64,000 nt of DNA from XYD12-FULL-36-8 sp964613805 (lineage in GTDB: Bacteria; Bacteroidota; Ignavibacteria; Ignavibacteriales; Ignavibacteriaceae): positions 1-64,000 of the forward strand of contig CAZTJF010000001.1 of the NCBI GenBank assembly GCA_964613805.1, given 5' to 3'. Below are positions 29,001-36,697 of the stretch, piece by piece. Every line of letters begins with the position of its first letter. The stretch's first letter is position 1. Position numbers and translations under genes: made by a program. Under the pieces are notes generated by a model. That model saw only the letters and a program-made list of their open reading frames with translations. It was not told where the DNA came from and searched no databases.

Positions 29001-29808
29001 TACTGGAGTATGGGGCGACACTGTCATTAATGGTCGAAATATTAAGTACATTAAGAGCGGTGGACAAATGGCCACGATATTTTCAACTGTAAATGCAGCA
29101 GCGGGATTGGCTAGTCATCCAATGAATCCTTCTCCTGGTACTGCCCAACCTTTCTTGATCAGAATTCCTTTCGAAGTCTGGTGTAAGGATGATAATAGAC
29201 AAGTTAATTTACGTTTTCGAGATCGTCAACAAGCAGCTACCGCAGATCCTTACTGGGCTTGGAATCCCGTAAACAGAATGTACGCAGTTATTGTTAACTC
29301 GGCTTATGATCCAGCGGCTATAACCCCTGCTAATAGTAGTGCAACATGGGTGCTTGTATTTTATGGTACTAATTATCACGTGGGAGATATTGTAACGATT
29401 TCTTATGCAAACCCTATCCAGATAGGATCTGATACTTATAGTTTCAAAAGCATATCCCCGGCATTTTCGACTGATCTTGCTAAACAGGATATTGAGAAGA
29501 TAAATGTATTTCCAAATCCTTATTATGGTGCAAACTCTGAAGAGCTTAACAAGTATAATCGTTTTGTAACATTTAGCCATTTACCGGCAAAAGCAAATAT
29601 TAGAATATTCAATCTTGCTGGTGTTATGGTAAGAGAAATTGAGAAGAATTCTACTTCGCAATTTGAAAGATGGGATCTGGCAAACAACTCGGGGCTACCG
29701 GTTGCAAGCGGATTGTATATCGCATACATAGATATGCCTGATATAGGAAAAACGAAAATACTGAAATTAGCTATCATTCAGGAACAACAAATTCTTGATA
29801 GATTTTAA
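26044..29808 (+). CDS. Very large exported protein with variant T9SS-type C-terminal domain
   Basis: A 1254-residue protein with a signal peptide (about 1-24). The middle is beta-rich with acidic DxDxNGT-like loops (FVDNNNNGTYQPTVD, DRNKNDVDDADDFGI) that look calcium-binding, and FN3-like segments (SDSKGYKFQGYNVYQLPS, RYYFAVTSYSYNED). The C-terminus (INVFPNPYYG ... FSHLPAKANIRIFNLAGVMVREIEK ... GLPVASGLYIAYI) is the FlgD-like/T9SS variant lacking the YPNPFNP box. The open frame runs upstream into the receptor gene, but ATG 26044, with AGGAG ahead, is the likely start. It is probably a surface partner of the receptor just upstream (46-base gap). The substrate is unknown. Confidence 0.85.
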   Translation: MNSKISKFLFLFFISVSLIGYAADGNKNDSKGLNKPQGNPVRTFLNINNLLTQIYNDGNSDITPDGNSGVVFPKGSNKTAVFQSGLLWGAQVAGDPQVRVGGSAYRQGLQPGKIISPGVAENPALDKNRIYRVRPDIYPGGPAVDLSGAATDEGQSESAIRAQYEKDWNEWPATDGAPFVDNNNNGTYQPTVDIPGVKGADQTVWFVANDLDVSKTTFMYGANPLGIEMQATIWAYAQTGALGNMFFRKYKIINKSNITFDSMYVSMWSDVDLGNSTDDFAGCDTTLSLGYCYNANANDDTYKPLPPPAVGFDFFQGPLLTGVAGQDRNKNDVDDADDFGIFNGRLVGPGKINLPMTAFYYFARGDAAVVDPTQGAPQGSTQFYNFFQGKIGLTGASFVDPNTLKPTTYALTGDPQTRSGWIDGQLIPAGDRRIGSASGPFQMSPGDTQEVVVAEICAGAIPGTDRLSAIGLLKFYDQQAQLAYDNFFDLPVAPPAPEVKVIELNNEIVLNWGDNYSKVNNTESSDSKGYKFQGYNVYQLPSASADVTSGKRIATFDVVDGIGKIEDFFFDPNTGVVARGVRQFGNDTGIKRFLSIKNDELKGGTPLINGIRYYFAVTSYSYNEDPLAVPNNLENPLIILTTIPHSSDPGVTYGQGTGSELKITHNGTADGGPTVNIVDPTSTTGHNYEIYFSQRQEIRNPAGDWVAASIVERNLTPNHPDTLTGSSIDISAVYGATGADVELHCVLNIESADGDWADGISMTLPAGVKIIRVPKFNALNTTAVNGGVINPVVVGNTIILGDTTHPYTTNGAFEGGEEWIIYVQPFTAPVSVDWKIFDDGYGGGPVDAEGTTTVNQISTLSRLAKYWNLKDVSTNTVKLERQSVIAGTDIFPRRDNIPTNPGLDASPIVDGFQVNVDVGYDAPINFFNVSLKTNSGTVLTQSSSTSTLDIQNYTIFGGTISSKAIDNFGAGTNDINELQKDYELRFTGVWGDTVINGRNIKYIKSGGQMATIFSTVNAAAGLASHPMNPSPGTAQPFLIRIPFEVWCKDDNRQVNLRFRDRQQAATADPYWAWNPVNRMYAVIVNSAYDPAAITPANSSATWVLVFYGTNYHVGDIVTISYANPIQIGSDTYSFKSISPAFSTDLAKQDIEKINVFPNPYYGANSEELNKYNRFVTFSHLPAKANIRIFNLAGVMVREIEKNSTSQFERWDLANNSGLPVASGLYIAYIDMPDIGKTKILKLAIIQEQQILDRF

Positions 29809-29839
29809 TAATTAAGAAGATTAAACTCAAGGAGTAAAA

Positions 29840-30877
29840 ATGAAAAATAAATTTAGATTTTTAATTTTAACAATCACATTGCTGCTTGCAGTGGATTGTA
29901 TTTATGCCGGCGGCGGCAACAGAACCGGAACTGGAGGGGCGTCACAGCTTCTCATTCCTGTTGGCGTACGCGGTATGGCAATGGCTGGCGGTAACGTGGC
30001 AACATCTACCGGTGTTGAAGCACTTTATTGGAATCCAGCCGGTTCATCTAAGAACATCAACTCAGCAAACGTTATGTTCTCACACATGAATTACATTGCT
30101 GATATTGGTGTAGAGTATGGAGCTATCTCAGCAAACTTTGAGGGTTTTGGAGTACTTTCCTTTGCCGTCAAATCTCTTTCTGTTGGAGATATCTTAGTTA
30201 CAACAACTCAAGATCCTGATGGCACAGGTAAAACATTTGCACCGCAGATGTTAACTGCCGGTGTGTCTTTTGCACGTCAGCTTACAGAGAGAATTTCGGT
30301 TGGTGTTACTGCTAATCTTGTAACTGAAACTCTTGGTGAAGTTAGTGCCACTGGAATGGCATTTGACGTCGGAGTTGTTTATGATAACCTTGCAGAGATC
30401 AATGGATTGAGTTTTGGTGTTGTGATGAAAAACATTGGTCCGCAAATGCAATATGATGGTTCTGGTTTACTTCAAGAGGGAAGCATAGCAGGTTATAGTC
30501 GTCCTCCGGGATTGGTTAAAATCACATCTGCACCTTTTGAATTACCATCAACCTTCGAACTTGGTTTAGGTTATAAACCAAGAGTACTTGATGATATGAA
30601 TTCAGTTCTTATCAGCACATCATTCAAGAACAATAACTTCTCTGATGATGAATATAAAGTTGGACTTGAATATGGTTACAACAATATGTTCTTCTTAAGA
30701 GGCGGTTATACTTTTGTAACTCAAGAAGCTTTTAAAGATTCATATATTTATGGATTTACTGGCGGTGCTGGAATTGATTACTCTTTCGAGAGTATATCAA
30801 TTAAAGTTGATTATGCTTACCGTTACACAAAGTTCTTCGAAGGTAATCACATATTTGGAGTTAGCTTAGGATTCTAG
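29840..30877 (+). CDS. PorV/PorQ-family outer-membrane beta-barrel protein
   Basis: A 345-residue exported protein; signal peptide 1-23. The opening SQLLIPVGVRGMAMAGGNVATSTGVEALYWNPAG is the hallmark of the PorV/PorQ (UPF0164) branch of the FadL-like barrels. The protein ends in IFGVSLGF, a barrel terminus. PorV is the T9SS outer-membrane shuttle that brings cargo to the sortase. A copy placed 31 bases behind a T9SS-type cargo gene may serve that cargo specifically (inference). AAGGAG precedes the ATG. It is the last gene of the receptor/cargo/barrel operon. Confidence 0.88.
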   Translation: MKNKFRFLILTITLLLAVDCIYAGGGNRTGTGGASQLLIPVGVRGMAMAGGNVATSTGVEALYWNPAGSSKNINSANVMFSHMNYIADIGVEYGAISANFEGFGVLSFAVKSLSVGDILVTTTQDPDGTGKTFAPQMLTAGVSFARQLTERISVGVTANLVTETLGEVSATGMAFDVGVVYDNLAEINGLSFGVVMKNIGPQMQYDGSGLLQEGSIAGYSRPPGLVKITSAPFELPSTFELGLGYKPRVLDDMNSVLISTSFKNNNFSDDEYKVGLEYGYNNMFFLRGGYTFVTQEAFKDSYIYGFTGGAGIDYSFESISIKVDYAYRYTKFFEGNHIFGVSLGF

Positions 30878-30902
30878 TTCTTAGATTTCAGAAATGATGT
30901 TC

Positions 30903-30941
30903 AATCCGTGCGGTTCGTAAAGAGCTGCACGGATTTTTTTA
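30903..30941 (+). terminator. Rho-independent terminator after the receptor/PorV-like operon
   Basis: The perfect nine-base stem AATCCGTGC (30903-30911) and GCACGGATT (30927-30935) is followed by a run of seven T on the plus strand. It sits 26 bases after the PorV-like stop codon. Confidence 0.9.
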
Positions 30942-30953
30942 TTTTTAGCAAGT

Positions 30954-31033
30954 GTCATCTTGACGACAGTTTTAGCTGACGGAGAGATCTTTAAGATTTC
31001 TCACCCCGACCAAAGTCCGGGATTCGAAATGAC
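30954..31033. repeat. Interspersed repeat, GTCATCTTGA...TCGAAATGAC type
   Basis: An 80-base element with inverted ends GTCATCTTGA (30954-30963) and TCGAAATGAC (31024-31033). The internal GGAGAGATCTTTAAGATTTCTC is itself a hairpin. It lies between the terminator and the end of the acyl-CoA synthetase gene and is related in layout to 1069-1153. Confidence 0.6.
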
Positions 31034-31042
31034 GCTCTTCTT

Positions 31043-32773
31043 CTACAACTCTTGCCCAACTTCTGTTTCTTTGCTCACCAAATATCGTTTAATTTTTTGA
31101 GTTGTGGTTTTTTCAAATTCCTTTTCGCGGATGTGAAATTTTCTTATATGCTTATAAACAGGCAGCTCTTTGTTCACCTCTTTAATTTCTTTGCTTATTA
31201 TTTCGTGGATAAGCTCTTTGGTTATCTGCACATTATTTTTATTCGAGTACTCAATAAATGCTTCAGCATCAATAACAATTTGAGCCGCGATAACCTCATC
31301 ATGCTTTGAATCTTTTTCTCCCATTACCAGCACCTCAAGAATGTACGGACTTCTGTTAAGAATATCTTCAATCTCCTCCGGAAAAACATTTTTGCCGTCC
31401 TTAGCTATTATTACATTTTTCTTACGACCAGCAATATGTAAAAATCCATCATCGTCCATATAGCCGAGATCACCGGTTTTAAACCATCCATCATCAAATA
31501 CTTCTTGCGTAAGCTTTTCATTTTTATAGTAGCCAAGCATGATGCTTAAACCTTTTGCAAAAATTTCTCCCACACCATCGGGTGTTGGATTGTTTATTTT
31601 AATTTCTATGCCTGATAGTGGAATTCCGGCAGCATCGTCTTTGAAGTTATCAATCTGATTTAGAGCAAGTATAGGTGAAGTTTCAGTCAAACCATAACCT
31701 TGCACAAAATTAAACCCAAATTCTCTTAGACCCTTAGCTACTTTAGGATCGGGGGCAGCACCTCCAACAATAAATAATCTGATGTTACCGCCAAATCTTT
31801 CGTGGAGTTCTTTAAATATTTTTTTCGGCAAGCTTTTCCATCCAATTTTTTCTGCAAGCGATCCGATTTTAATCAGCGGAGGAACAACTTTGGATTTAAT
31901 TTTATCTTCTTGAATATTTTTCATTACTCTCTTGAACAACTTATCATAAAGCAGGGGAACACCTAAAAATATAGTTGGTTTCGCTTTCTGCATATCTTCT
32001 GCAACAGTTTTTAATGAACGTGCATAGTGAACCGACGCTCCCATAAATAACGGGCATAAAAATCCGCAGGTACATTCATAGGTATGATGAATTGGAAGTA
32101 CTGAAAGAAATCTATCATCCTTTGTAATCTGAATCATCTTAGTCATAGCCATTAGGTTTGAAGCAATACTTTTTTGTGAAAGCATTACTCCCTTGGCTCT
32201 TCCCAAAGAACCGGAAGTAAAGATTATCTCTGCAGTTTCATCAGGGTTGATTTTAGGCAGTTCAGAAATATGTGCGGGCAGTGAATCTTTAATCATTTGC
32301 GGCATTGAATAAACCCATTCATTTTCGCCTGGTAAATCCATTGAAATAAAGTGACTCAGGTTTTTAAATACACCTTTACTTTCTTTTATCATTGCCGAAA
32401 AAGTATCTGAAAAAATTATTGCCTCTGAATCAGATTCGTGTATGATATTTAAAATTTCATTCGTACTCAGGTTTTTATCAATTGGAACAATAACATGTTT
32501 AAATGCCATAGCCGTTAAATATGCAAGACCCCATTGAACTCTATTTTCACCAATAAGTGAAATGTGAGTTCCAGGTTTTATCCCAAGATTTTCTAACCCC
32601 TTCCCAAAGCGTAAAACATGATCAAGCAATTCTTTATAGGTGAGTTTTGAAATCGGATATGTGGTTAAATCTTCCATAGCCAGTTTATCCTTATAAAGAT
32701 CGGCGGATTTAATAAGCATATCTTGAACGGAGTCAATATGGTGGACATCAAAAAGTTTTATTTGCGGCTTCAT
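31043..32773 (-). CDS. AMP-forming acyl-CoA synthetase (long-chain fatty acid-CoA ligase type)
   Basis: A 576-residue ANL-superfamily enzyme that activates a carboxylate with ATP and joins it to CoA. The P-loop is IIFTSGSLGRAKGVMLS (a variant of TSG-TTG-xPKG), followed by QGYGLTETSP, the ATP-binding FKTGDLGYMDDDGFLHIAGR and the C-terminal hinge KNVIIAKDGKNVFPEEIEDIL. The long 'AGRKKNVI' form and the ~570-residue length suit FadD-like ligases; the chain-length preference is not readable. AAGGA precedes the ATG. It stands alone. Confidence 0.92.
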   Translation of the reverse strand: MKPQIKLFDVHHIDSVQDMLIKSADLYKDKLAMEDLTTYPISKLTYKELLDHVLRFGKGLENLGIKPGTHISLIGENRVQWGLAYLTAMAFKHVIVPIDKNLSTNEILNIIHESDSEAIIFSDTFSAMIKESKGVFKNLSHFISMDLPGENEWVYSMPQMIKDSLPAHISELPKINPDETAEIIFTSGSLGRAKGVMLSQKSIASNLMAMTKMIQITKDDRFLSVLPIHHTYECTCGFLCPLFMGASVHYARSLKTVAEDMQKAKPTIFLGVPLLYDKLFKRVMKNIQEDKIKSKVVPPLIKIGSLAEKIGWKSLPKKIFKELHERFGGNIRLFIVGGAAPDPKVAKGLREFGFNFVQGYGLTETSPILALNQIDNFKDDAAGIPLSGIEIKINNPTPDGVGEIFAKGLSIMLGYYKNEKLTQEVFDDGWFKTGDLGYMDDDGFLHIAGRKKNVIIAKDGKNVFPEEIEDILNRSPYILEVLVMGEKDSKHDEVIAAQIVIDAEAFIEYSNKNNVQITKELIHEIISKEIKEVNKELPVYKHIRKFHIREKEFEKTTTQKIKRYLVSKETEVGQEL

Positions 32774-32917
32774 AAAAAATCCTTAATAAATTTTGAGATG
32801 TTTATTTTACAGTCTATTTGTGACTGATTAGAAAAAAATTATATCACTCTTTAGCAATACACAATTCAAACTTAATAAATAAAGAATAAATAAACAGAAG
32901 GCGGGTTTATAAAGACT

Positions 32918-33127
32918 CTAGACCAAAAAAGTATTTGTATTTGAAGCAGAAGTTAAGGTGCTGTCTTTTTTATTTGAAATATGAAGCGGTTTCTGGCAAT
33001 TGGGGCAAAAGTAAATGTAGCGGATAATTCCATCTGCCTCTAATTTACAAACCCATGCAGTAGTAATGTGCTTCTTACAATGCGGGCAATCACTATTTAC
33101 AGTTTCTTTGTTTAATACTCTGGACAT
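32918..33127 (-). CDS. Small zinc-ribbon-like protein
   Basis: A 69-residue protein with two CxxC knuckles (CPHC at 14-17, CPNC at 41-44) separated by a short beta segment, consistent with one bound zinc. The tail (STLTSASNTNTF) is polar and disordered. No family was recognised and there is no strong ribosome-binding site, so it is a plausible but modestly supported gene. It is 144 bases upstream of the acyl-CoA synthetase start on the same strand. Confidence 0.6.
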   Translation of the reverse strand: MSRVLNKETVNSDCPHCKKHITTAWVCKLEADGIIRYIYFCPNCQKPLHISNKKDSTLTSASNTNTFLV

Positions 33128-33407
33128 AAAGCTGATTCAGTTAGTAGAAGCAAATAATGTTTTACTTACGGGTGAAATTTACATGTTACGCAAGAAATTA
33201 TAAAGCCCATTAAAACAAGTTGTGATTTGGAATAATTATGAGATTAAGTTAGACTGAAAATAAAAATTCAATCAAAACTTAAAAAAATTGTTGATTTCTT
33301 TCTTTATATGTATTATGTTCACACTGTATAATAAGCAGTTGCTTACAAACTATGATGAATCCCTCAACAAATAACTCACTATTAACAACAAACAAAAAGG
33401 AGATCTT

Positions 33408-34985
33408 ATGAAAAAACATTTTCTAAAATCCGTTCTCGTTCTTTGTGTTGTTCTCTTCTCAAGTTCTCAAATATTTTCTCAATGGGTTGCACAAACAAGC
33501 GGTACCACAGTCACTCTAAGAGGCATTAAGGCAGTTAATGATAATGTGGTATGGGCGTGCGGTGCATCTGGTGTTGTAATAAAAACTACTAACGGTGGAA
33601 CTACCTGGCGTGTGCTAACTCCAACACTTGCAACAGCAACAAATTACACTGTTGAATCATTTGATACAACAACAGCATGGGTTACTGGAACCGTTGGTGG
33701 TTTGGCAGATGTTAGTATTTGGAAAACTACTGATGGTGGTACAACCTGGGTTTCTCAATACAACAATCCCCTTGGATTTGGTGATGGCGTGAGATTTTTT
33801 AATGCTAATGATGGTGTTTACTATGGTGACCCTGATCCATGGCCATCAGGAAATTGGGAAATATTAACAACAAGTAATGGCGGGACAAATTGGAATCGTG
33901 TTCCAAGAACAAATTTCCCTCCTGCAGACAGCGTTAATGAAGAATTTGGTTCTGCAAATTCATTTGATGTATTTGGGAATAATGTATGGTTCAATACGTA
34001 TTACAATGTAACCACAACGAATCCAGTGCATGTTTATCGCTCAACCAACAAAGGTTTGAACTGGACATCATATCCTATCCCATTTCCTTCTGGAGGTACC
34101 TATGCGTGTCTAGCATTTAGTAGTGCGGTAAATGGTGCAATCGGTTCTATAAATGGTGATCTCGGCACAACTGCAGATGGTGGTGCTACTTGGACATTTT
34201 CTACAATTGCAGGCGGTGTTTTTAGAGGAATGACAAATGTTCCTGGATTTAATACTTTTATTGCCGTTGGCGGCAGCGGGGCTTGTTATTATTCTGCAAA
34301 TTTTGGTGCGTGGACGTCCTTACCAACCGGTTCGACTGCAGTATTGAGATGTATCGATGCTACGGCAAACTACGCATGGGCTGCTGGTAATAGCGGTACA
34401 ATGTTAAAATTATCTGGTGCTCCTGTTCCTGTTGAGTTAACGTCATTTGTTGCCTCAATCATTGATAAAAACGTTACTTTGAATTGGACAACAGCAACGG
34501 AAATCAACAATCGCGGTTTTGAAGTTCAAAGAAAAAGTGTAACTGGAGACTTTGTTTCCATTGCATTTGTTGAAGGACATGGAACCACACAAGAAATTCA
34601 ATCTTACGCTTTCACAGATAGAAATGTTGAATCCGGAAAATATTCATACAGATTGAAACAAATTGATTTCAACGGTGTTTACAGCTACTCCGATGTAGTT
34701 GAAGTTGATGCAAGAATTCCGGCTAAGTTTGGGTTAAACCAAAACTATCCGAATCCTTTCAACCCGGCAACAACAATCAGTTATGAGATTGCAAAGGAAA
34801 CAGTCGTATCATTGAAAGTATATGATGTGATTGGAAACGAAATCGCAACTCTCGTAAATGAAACAAAAGCACCTGGAACCTATGAAGTAATATTCGATGC
34901 TTCGAACCTAAGCAACGGAGTTTACTTGTATAAGATTCAATCTGGAAACTTTACGGCTACGAAGAAATTAATTTTAATGAAATAA
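33408..34985 (+). CDS. Ycf48/BNR-repeat-like secreted protein with T9SS sorting domain
   Basis: A 525-residue exported protein; signal peptide 1-25 (ending IFSQ). A beta-propeller region follows, with repeated Asp-box/Ycf48-type blades: TTNGGTTW, TTDGGTTW, TSNGGTNW, STNKGLNW, TADGGATW. After about residue 345 comes a linker with the FN3-like NNRGFEVQRKS, then a canonical T9SS domain from FGLNQNYPNPFNPATTISY to KKLILMK, with no insertion. AAGGAG precedes the ATG. The propeller type is seen in many surface proteins of this group; its ligand is unknown. A repeat and a terminator follow directly. Confidence 0.88.
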   Translation: MKKHFLKSVLVLCVVLFSSSQIFSQWVAQTSGTTVTLRGIKAVNDNVVWACGASGVVIKTTNGGTTWRVLTPTLATATNYTVESFDTTTAWVTGTVGGLADVSIWKTTDGGTTWVSQYNNPLGFGDGVRFFNANDGVYYGDPDPWPSGNWEILTTSNGGTNWNRVPRTNFPPADSVNEEFGSANSFDVFGNNVWFNTYYNVTTTNPVHVYRSTNKGLNWTSYPIPFPSGGTYACLAFSSAVNGAIGSINGDLGTTADGGATWTFSTIAGGVFRGMTNVPGFNTFIAVGGSGACYYSANFGAWTSLPTGSTAVLRCIDATANYAWAAGNSGTMLKLSGAPVPVELTSFVASIIDKNVTLNWTTATEINNRGFEVQRKSVTGDFVSIAFVEGHGTTQEIQSYAFTDRNVESGKYSYRLKQIDFNGVYSYSDVVEVDARIPAKFGLNQNYPNPFNPATTISYEIAKETVVSLKVYDVIGNEIATLVNETKAPGTYEVIFDASNLSNGVYLYKIQSGNFTATKKLILMK

Positions 34986-34987
34986 GC

Positions 34988-35037
34988 CCAACCCCCTCGC
35001 CAGTGGCGAGCAGGCTGCCCCTTCCCGAAGGGAAGGT
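34988..35037. repeat. Double-hairpin repeat directly after a T9SS gene
   Basis: Two stems follow each other: CTCGCC (34996-35001) with GGCGAG (35005-35010), and CCTTCCC (35020-35026) with GGGAAGG (35030-35036). The overall CCCAACCCCCTC...GGGAAGGTGAG form belongs to the family found in frame at 13573-13608 and 17151-17188, but here it starts a few bases after the TAA. Confidence 0.7.
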
Positions 35038-35050
35038 GAGTTAAATTTAA

Positions 35051-35076
35051 AGGCGATCTTTTGATCGCCTTTTTTA
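35051..35076 (+). terminator. Rho-independent terminator after the T9SS propeller gene
   Basis: AGGCGATC (35051-35058), loop TTTT, GATCGCCT (35063-35070), then TTTTTT on the plus strand. The mirror side is A/T-rich, so it may also slow transcription from the converging cco-side genes. Confidence 0.9.
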
Positions 35077-35106
35077 TTTGTGGTAAACCTTATTGAAACT
35101 ATTTGC

Positions 35107-35829
35107 TTATTCACAGCAATCATGTTTTGAGTGATTTACTTGCTCTGCTGGTGTAATGGTCTTTAGTTTTGGACTTAAATAAGGAATTCCGAGATTTAAT
35201 CCCCGTAGAATAAAAATTATTGCAAGCACAGCGGCAAACGCTGGAATTGCCCGATGAACTTTCTGCCGGAAGTTCTGCCCAAATAAAGTCGTAATCACAG
35301 AAGCCGAAAACATTGCAGGGATTGTTCCTATTCCAAATAGCGCCATGAAAAAAATACTTTTTTCGACATTCCCGAGAGCAACCGCTCCAGCAAGTGCAAC
35401 ATAAACAAATCCGCAGGGAAGAAACCCATTCAACACCCCAATTCCCAACAACGAAGTTTGGCTTCCATTTCTAAAAAGCACCCCTATTGATGATTGCAAT
35501 GCCTTTGTTATTAGCCGAACTGGTTTTAGTTGGATGAAATAATTCTTTACACGAGAGGGTAGTAGAACCGTAATTAGGATGACAACACCAAGAACGATAG
35601 ATACGATTTGTTGGTAACCTGCAAGGTTAATCTTTTGTCCGATTAGACCTATTATTAAGCCCATTATTGAATAAGTAATAACTCTGCCAAGGTTGTATAA
35701 CATTCTTCCCGAGTAAAAACCTAATTTTGATTTACTTTGTGAAGGCAGTGCTAACGCAATCGGTCCGCACATGCCAATGCAATGCAAGCTGCCGAAAAAA
35801 CCTAATGCTAAACCAGATAATATTTCCAT
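35107..35829 (-). CDS. SafE/UreH-like (DsbD_2) membrane protein of the cbb3 oxidase locus
   Basis: A 240-residue protein with about six membrane segments. HCIGMCGP near residue 16 and GFLPCGFVY in the fourth segment are the paired motifs of the 'sulfite exporter TauE/SafE'-annotated, UreH/CcdA-related family that commonly closes cbb3 oxidase gene clusters. Relatives move copper or electrons for oxidase assembly. The C-terminus HSKHDCCE could bind metal. It follows ccoH on the same strand, but a 423-base repeat-rich gap lies between, so it may have its own promoter. Confidence 0.85.
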   Translation of the reverse strand: MEILSGLALGFFGSLHCIGMCGPIALALPSQSKSKLGFYSGRMLYNLGRVITYSIMGLIIGLIGQKINLAGYQQIVSIVLGVVILITVLLPSRVKNYFIQLKPVRLITKALQSSIGVLFRNGSQTSLLGIGVLNGFLPCGFVYVALAGAVALGNVEKSIFFMALFGIGTIPAMFSASVITTLFGQNFRQKVHRAIPAFAAVLAIIFILRGLNLGIPYLSPKLKTITPAEQVNHSKHDCCE

Positions 35830-36252
35830 ACGATTTTAAAGTGATTAAGTTATGTGATAAAAATAGCTTATTCTTAATAGCCACGACCTTTAGGTCATGG
35901 GGTAATATATAGAATAACACATGGCTTTAGCCACAATTATTTCTCGAATGGGCTAAACCCCTTTACTCTCTCTTTAAATATGTCCCCGACATAAAGGATC
36001 TGTTGCACAACTTAATTAGCTCCGACATTTTCCCAAAGGGATGGTTTCGCCAATGCCGGAGATTAAAATTCGCGAAGGTAGTTCGGGCTTTAGCCCAAAC
36101 GATTGTGAATATTTGGACTAAAGTCCTTCGGTTTCTTTAACTTTATTAAGCACGTTCTAAAGAACGTGCCTAGTGAAACAGAAAAGGACACTTATGTAAC
36201 ACTCCCTAAATGTCGGGGCTATTAAACTGGCAACTTTATGGAATCTGAACAA
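35830..36252. repeat. Gene-free 423-base region packed with REP-like palindromes
   Basis: No gene. Five palindromes share a C-TTTA-G or C-TAAA-G centre: CCACGACCTTTAGGTCATGG (35881-35900), TGGCTTTAGCCA (35922-35933), GGGCTTTAGCCC (36085-36096), GGACTAAAGTCC (36115-36126) and GCACGTTCTAAAGAACGTGC (36150-36169). An imperfect one lies at 35950-35960. A further inverted pair is CTCCGACATT (36020-36029) and AATGCCGGAG (36052-36061). The pattern resembles REP sequences moved by RAYT/TnpA-REP transposases. No such transposase gene is in the window. Confidence 0.75.
35984..36218. mobile_element. Possible non-autonomous element with 27-base terminal inverted repeats
   Basis: CCCCGACAT at 35984-35992 is matched by ATGTCGGGG at 36210-36218. 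Continuing inward, 20 of 27 positions agree (35984-36010 against the complement of 36192-36218, including TGTT and CA..AA blocks). The 235-base interior has no open frame of note but contains several of the REP-like palindromes. No clear target-site duplication is seen, so this may be an old insertion or a chance nesting of repeats. Confidence 0.4.
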
Positions 36253-36696
36253 CTAATTTATCATCACTGTTCGTTCAACCGAATAACTTTTACCATTCAT
36301 AATCCATTTTAGATAAACTTTCCAATATCCTTTTTCAATCTTGGTTCCGTCAAACGCTGCTTCGCCTTTTTCATCAAGTTCAAATGTGAACTTAAAATCC
36401 TTGCCTGAATCTGATGGGCGATAGAAATAAATCTCGCTGTTGTTAATTCGTTTTGCTGTCGAATCTGGGAATATAACTTTTAATTGATTGTTTAGATATT
36501 GAACTTTAATTTCTTTGTTAAATTCTCTGCTTCTTTCTGCCTCATCAATTTGAGTTTGATACACAAGTGTTTTTTCATAATAATTATCTGTTACCAAATC
36601 AACTTTCTGGTTCATAAAATGAAATATCATTGCAAAAGATATAATCAAGAAAAGCATAATTGTGATTACTATTCCAGTGCCCCAATTTAATTTCAT
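36253..36696 (-). CDS. ccoH: CcoH/FixH family cbb3 oxidase assembly protein
   Basis: A 147-residue protein with one N-terminal membrane segment (about 7-29) followed by an extracytoplasmic beta domain, as in FixH. VDLVTDNYYEKTLVYQTQIDEAERS is the conserved post-membrane stretch of this family, and GYWKVYLKWIMNGKSYS closes the domain. CcoH helps assemble and stabilise cbb3 oxidase. It starts one base after the ccoG stop, so it is certainly in the same operon. Confidence 0.92.
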   Translation of the reverse strand: MKLNWGTGIVITIMLFLIISFAMIFHFMNQKVDLVTDNYYEKTLVYQTQIDEAERSREFNKEIKVQYLNNQLKVIFPDSTAKRINNSEIYFYRPSDSGKDFKFTFELDEKGEAAFDGTKIEKGYWKVYLKWIMNGKSYSVERTVMIN

Positions 36697-36697
36697 C

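Noticed and set aside
29209..29580. A 123-codon open frame on the minus strand inside the giant exported protein gene
   Set aside because: It lies wholly antisense to a well-supported coding frame, has no recognisable domain and a low-complexity, isoleucine/tyrosine/cysteine-rich composition typical of a shadow frame.
34988..35037. CRISPR-like or tandem array
   Set aside because: The repeated units are palindromes of differing sequence without regular spacers, and no cas gene is in the window.
35727..35920. Short frames on both strands across the start of the SafE-like gene
   Set aside because: They run into the palindromic repeat region, have no ribosome-binding site and no recognisable protein features.
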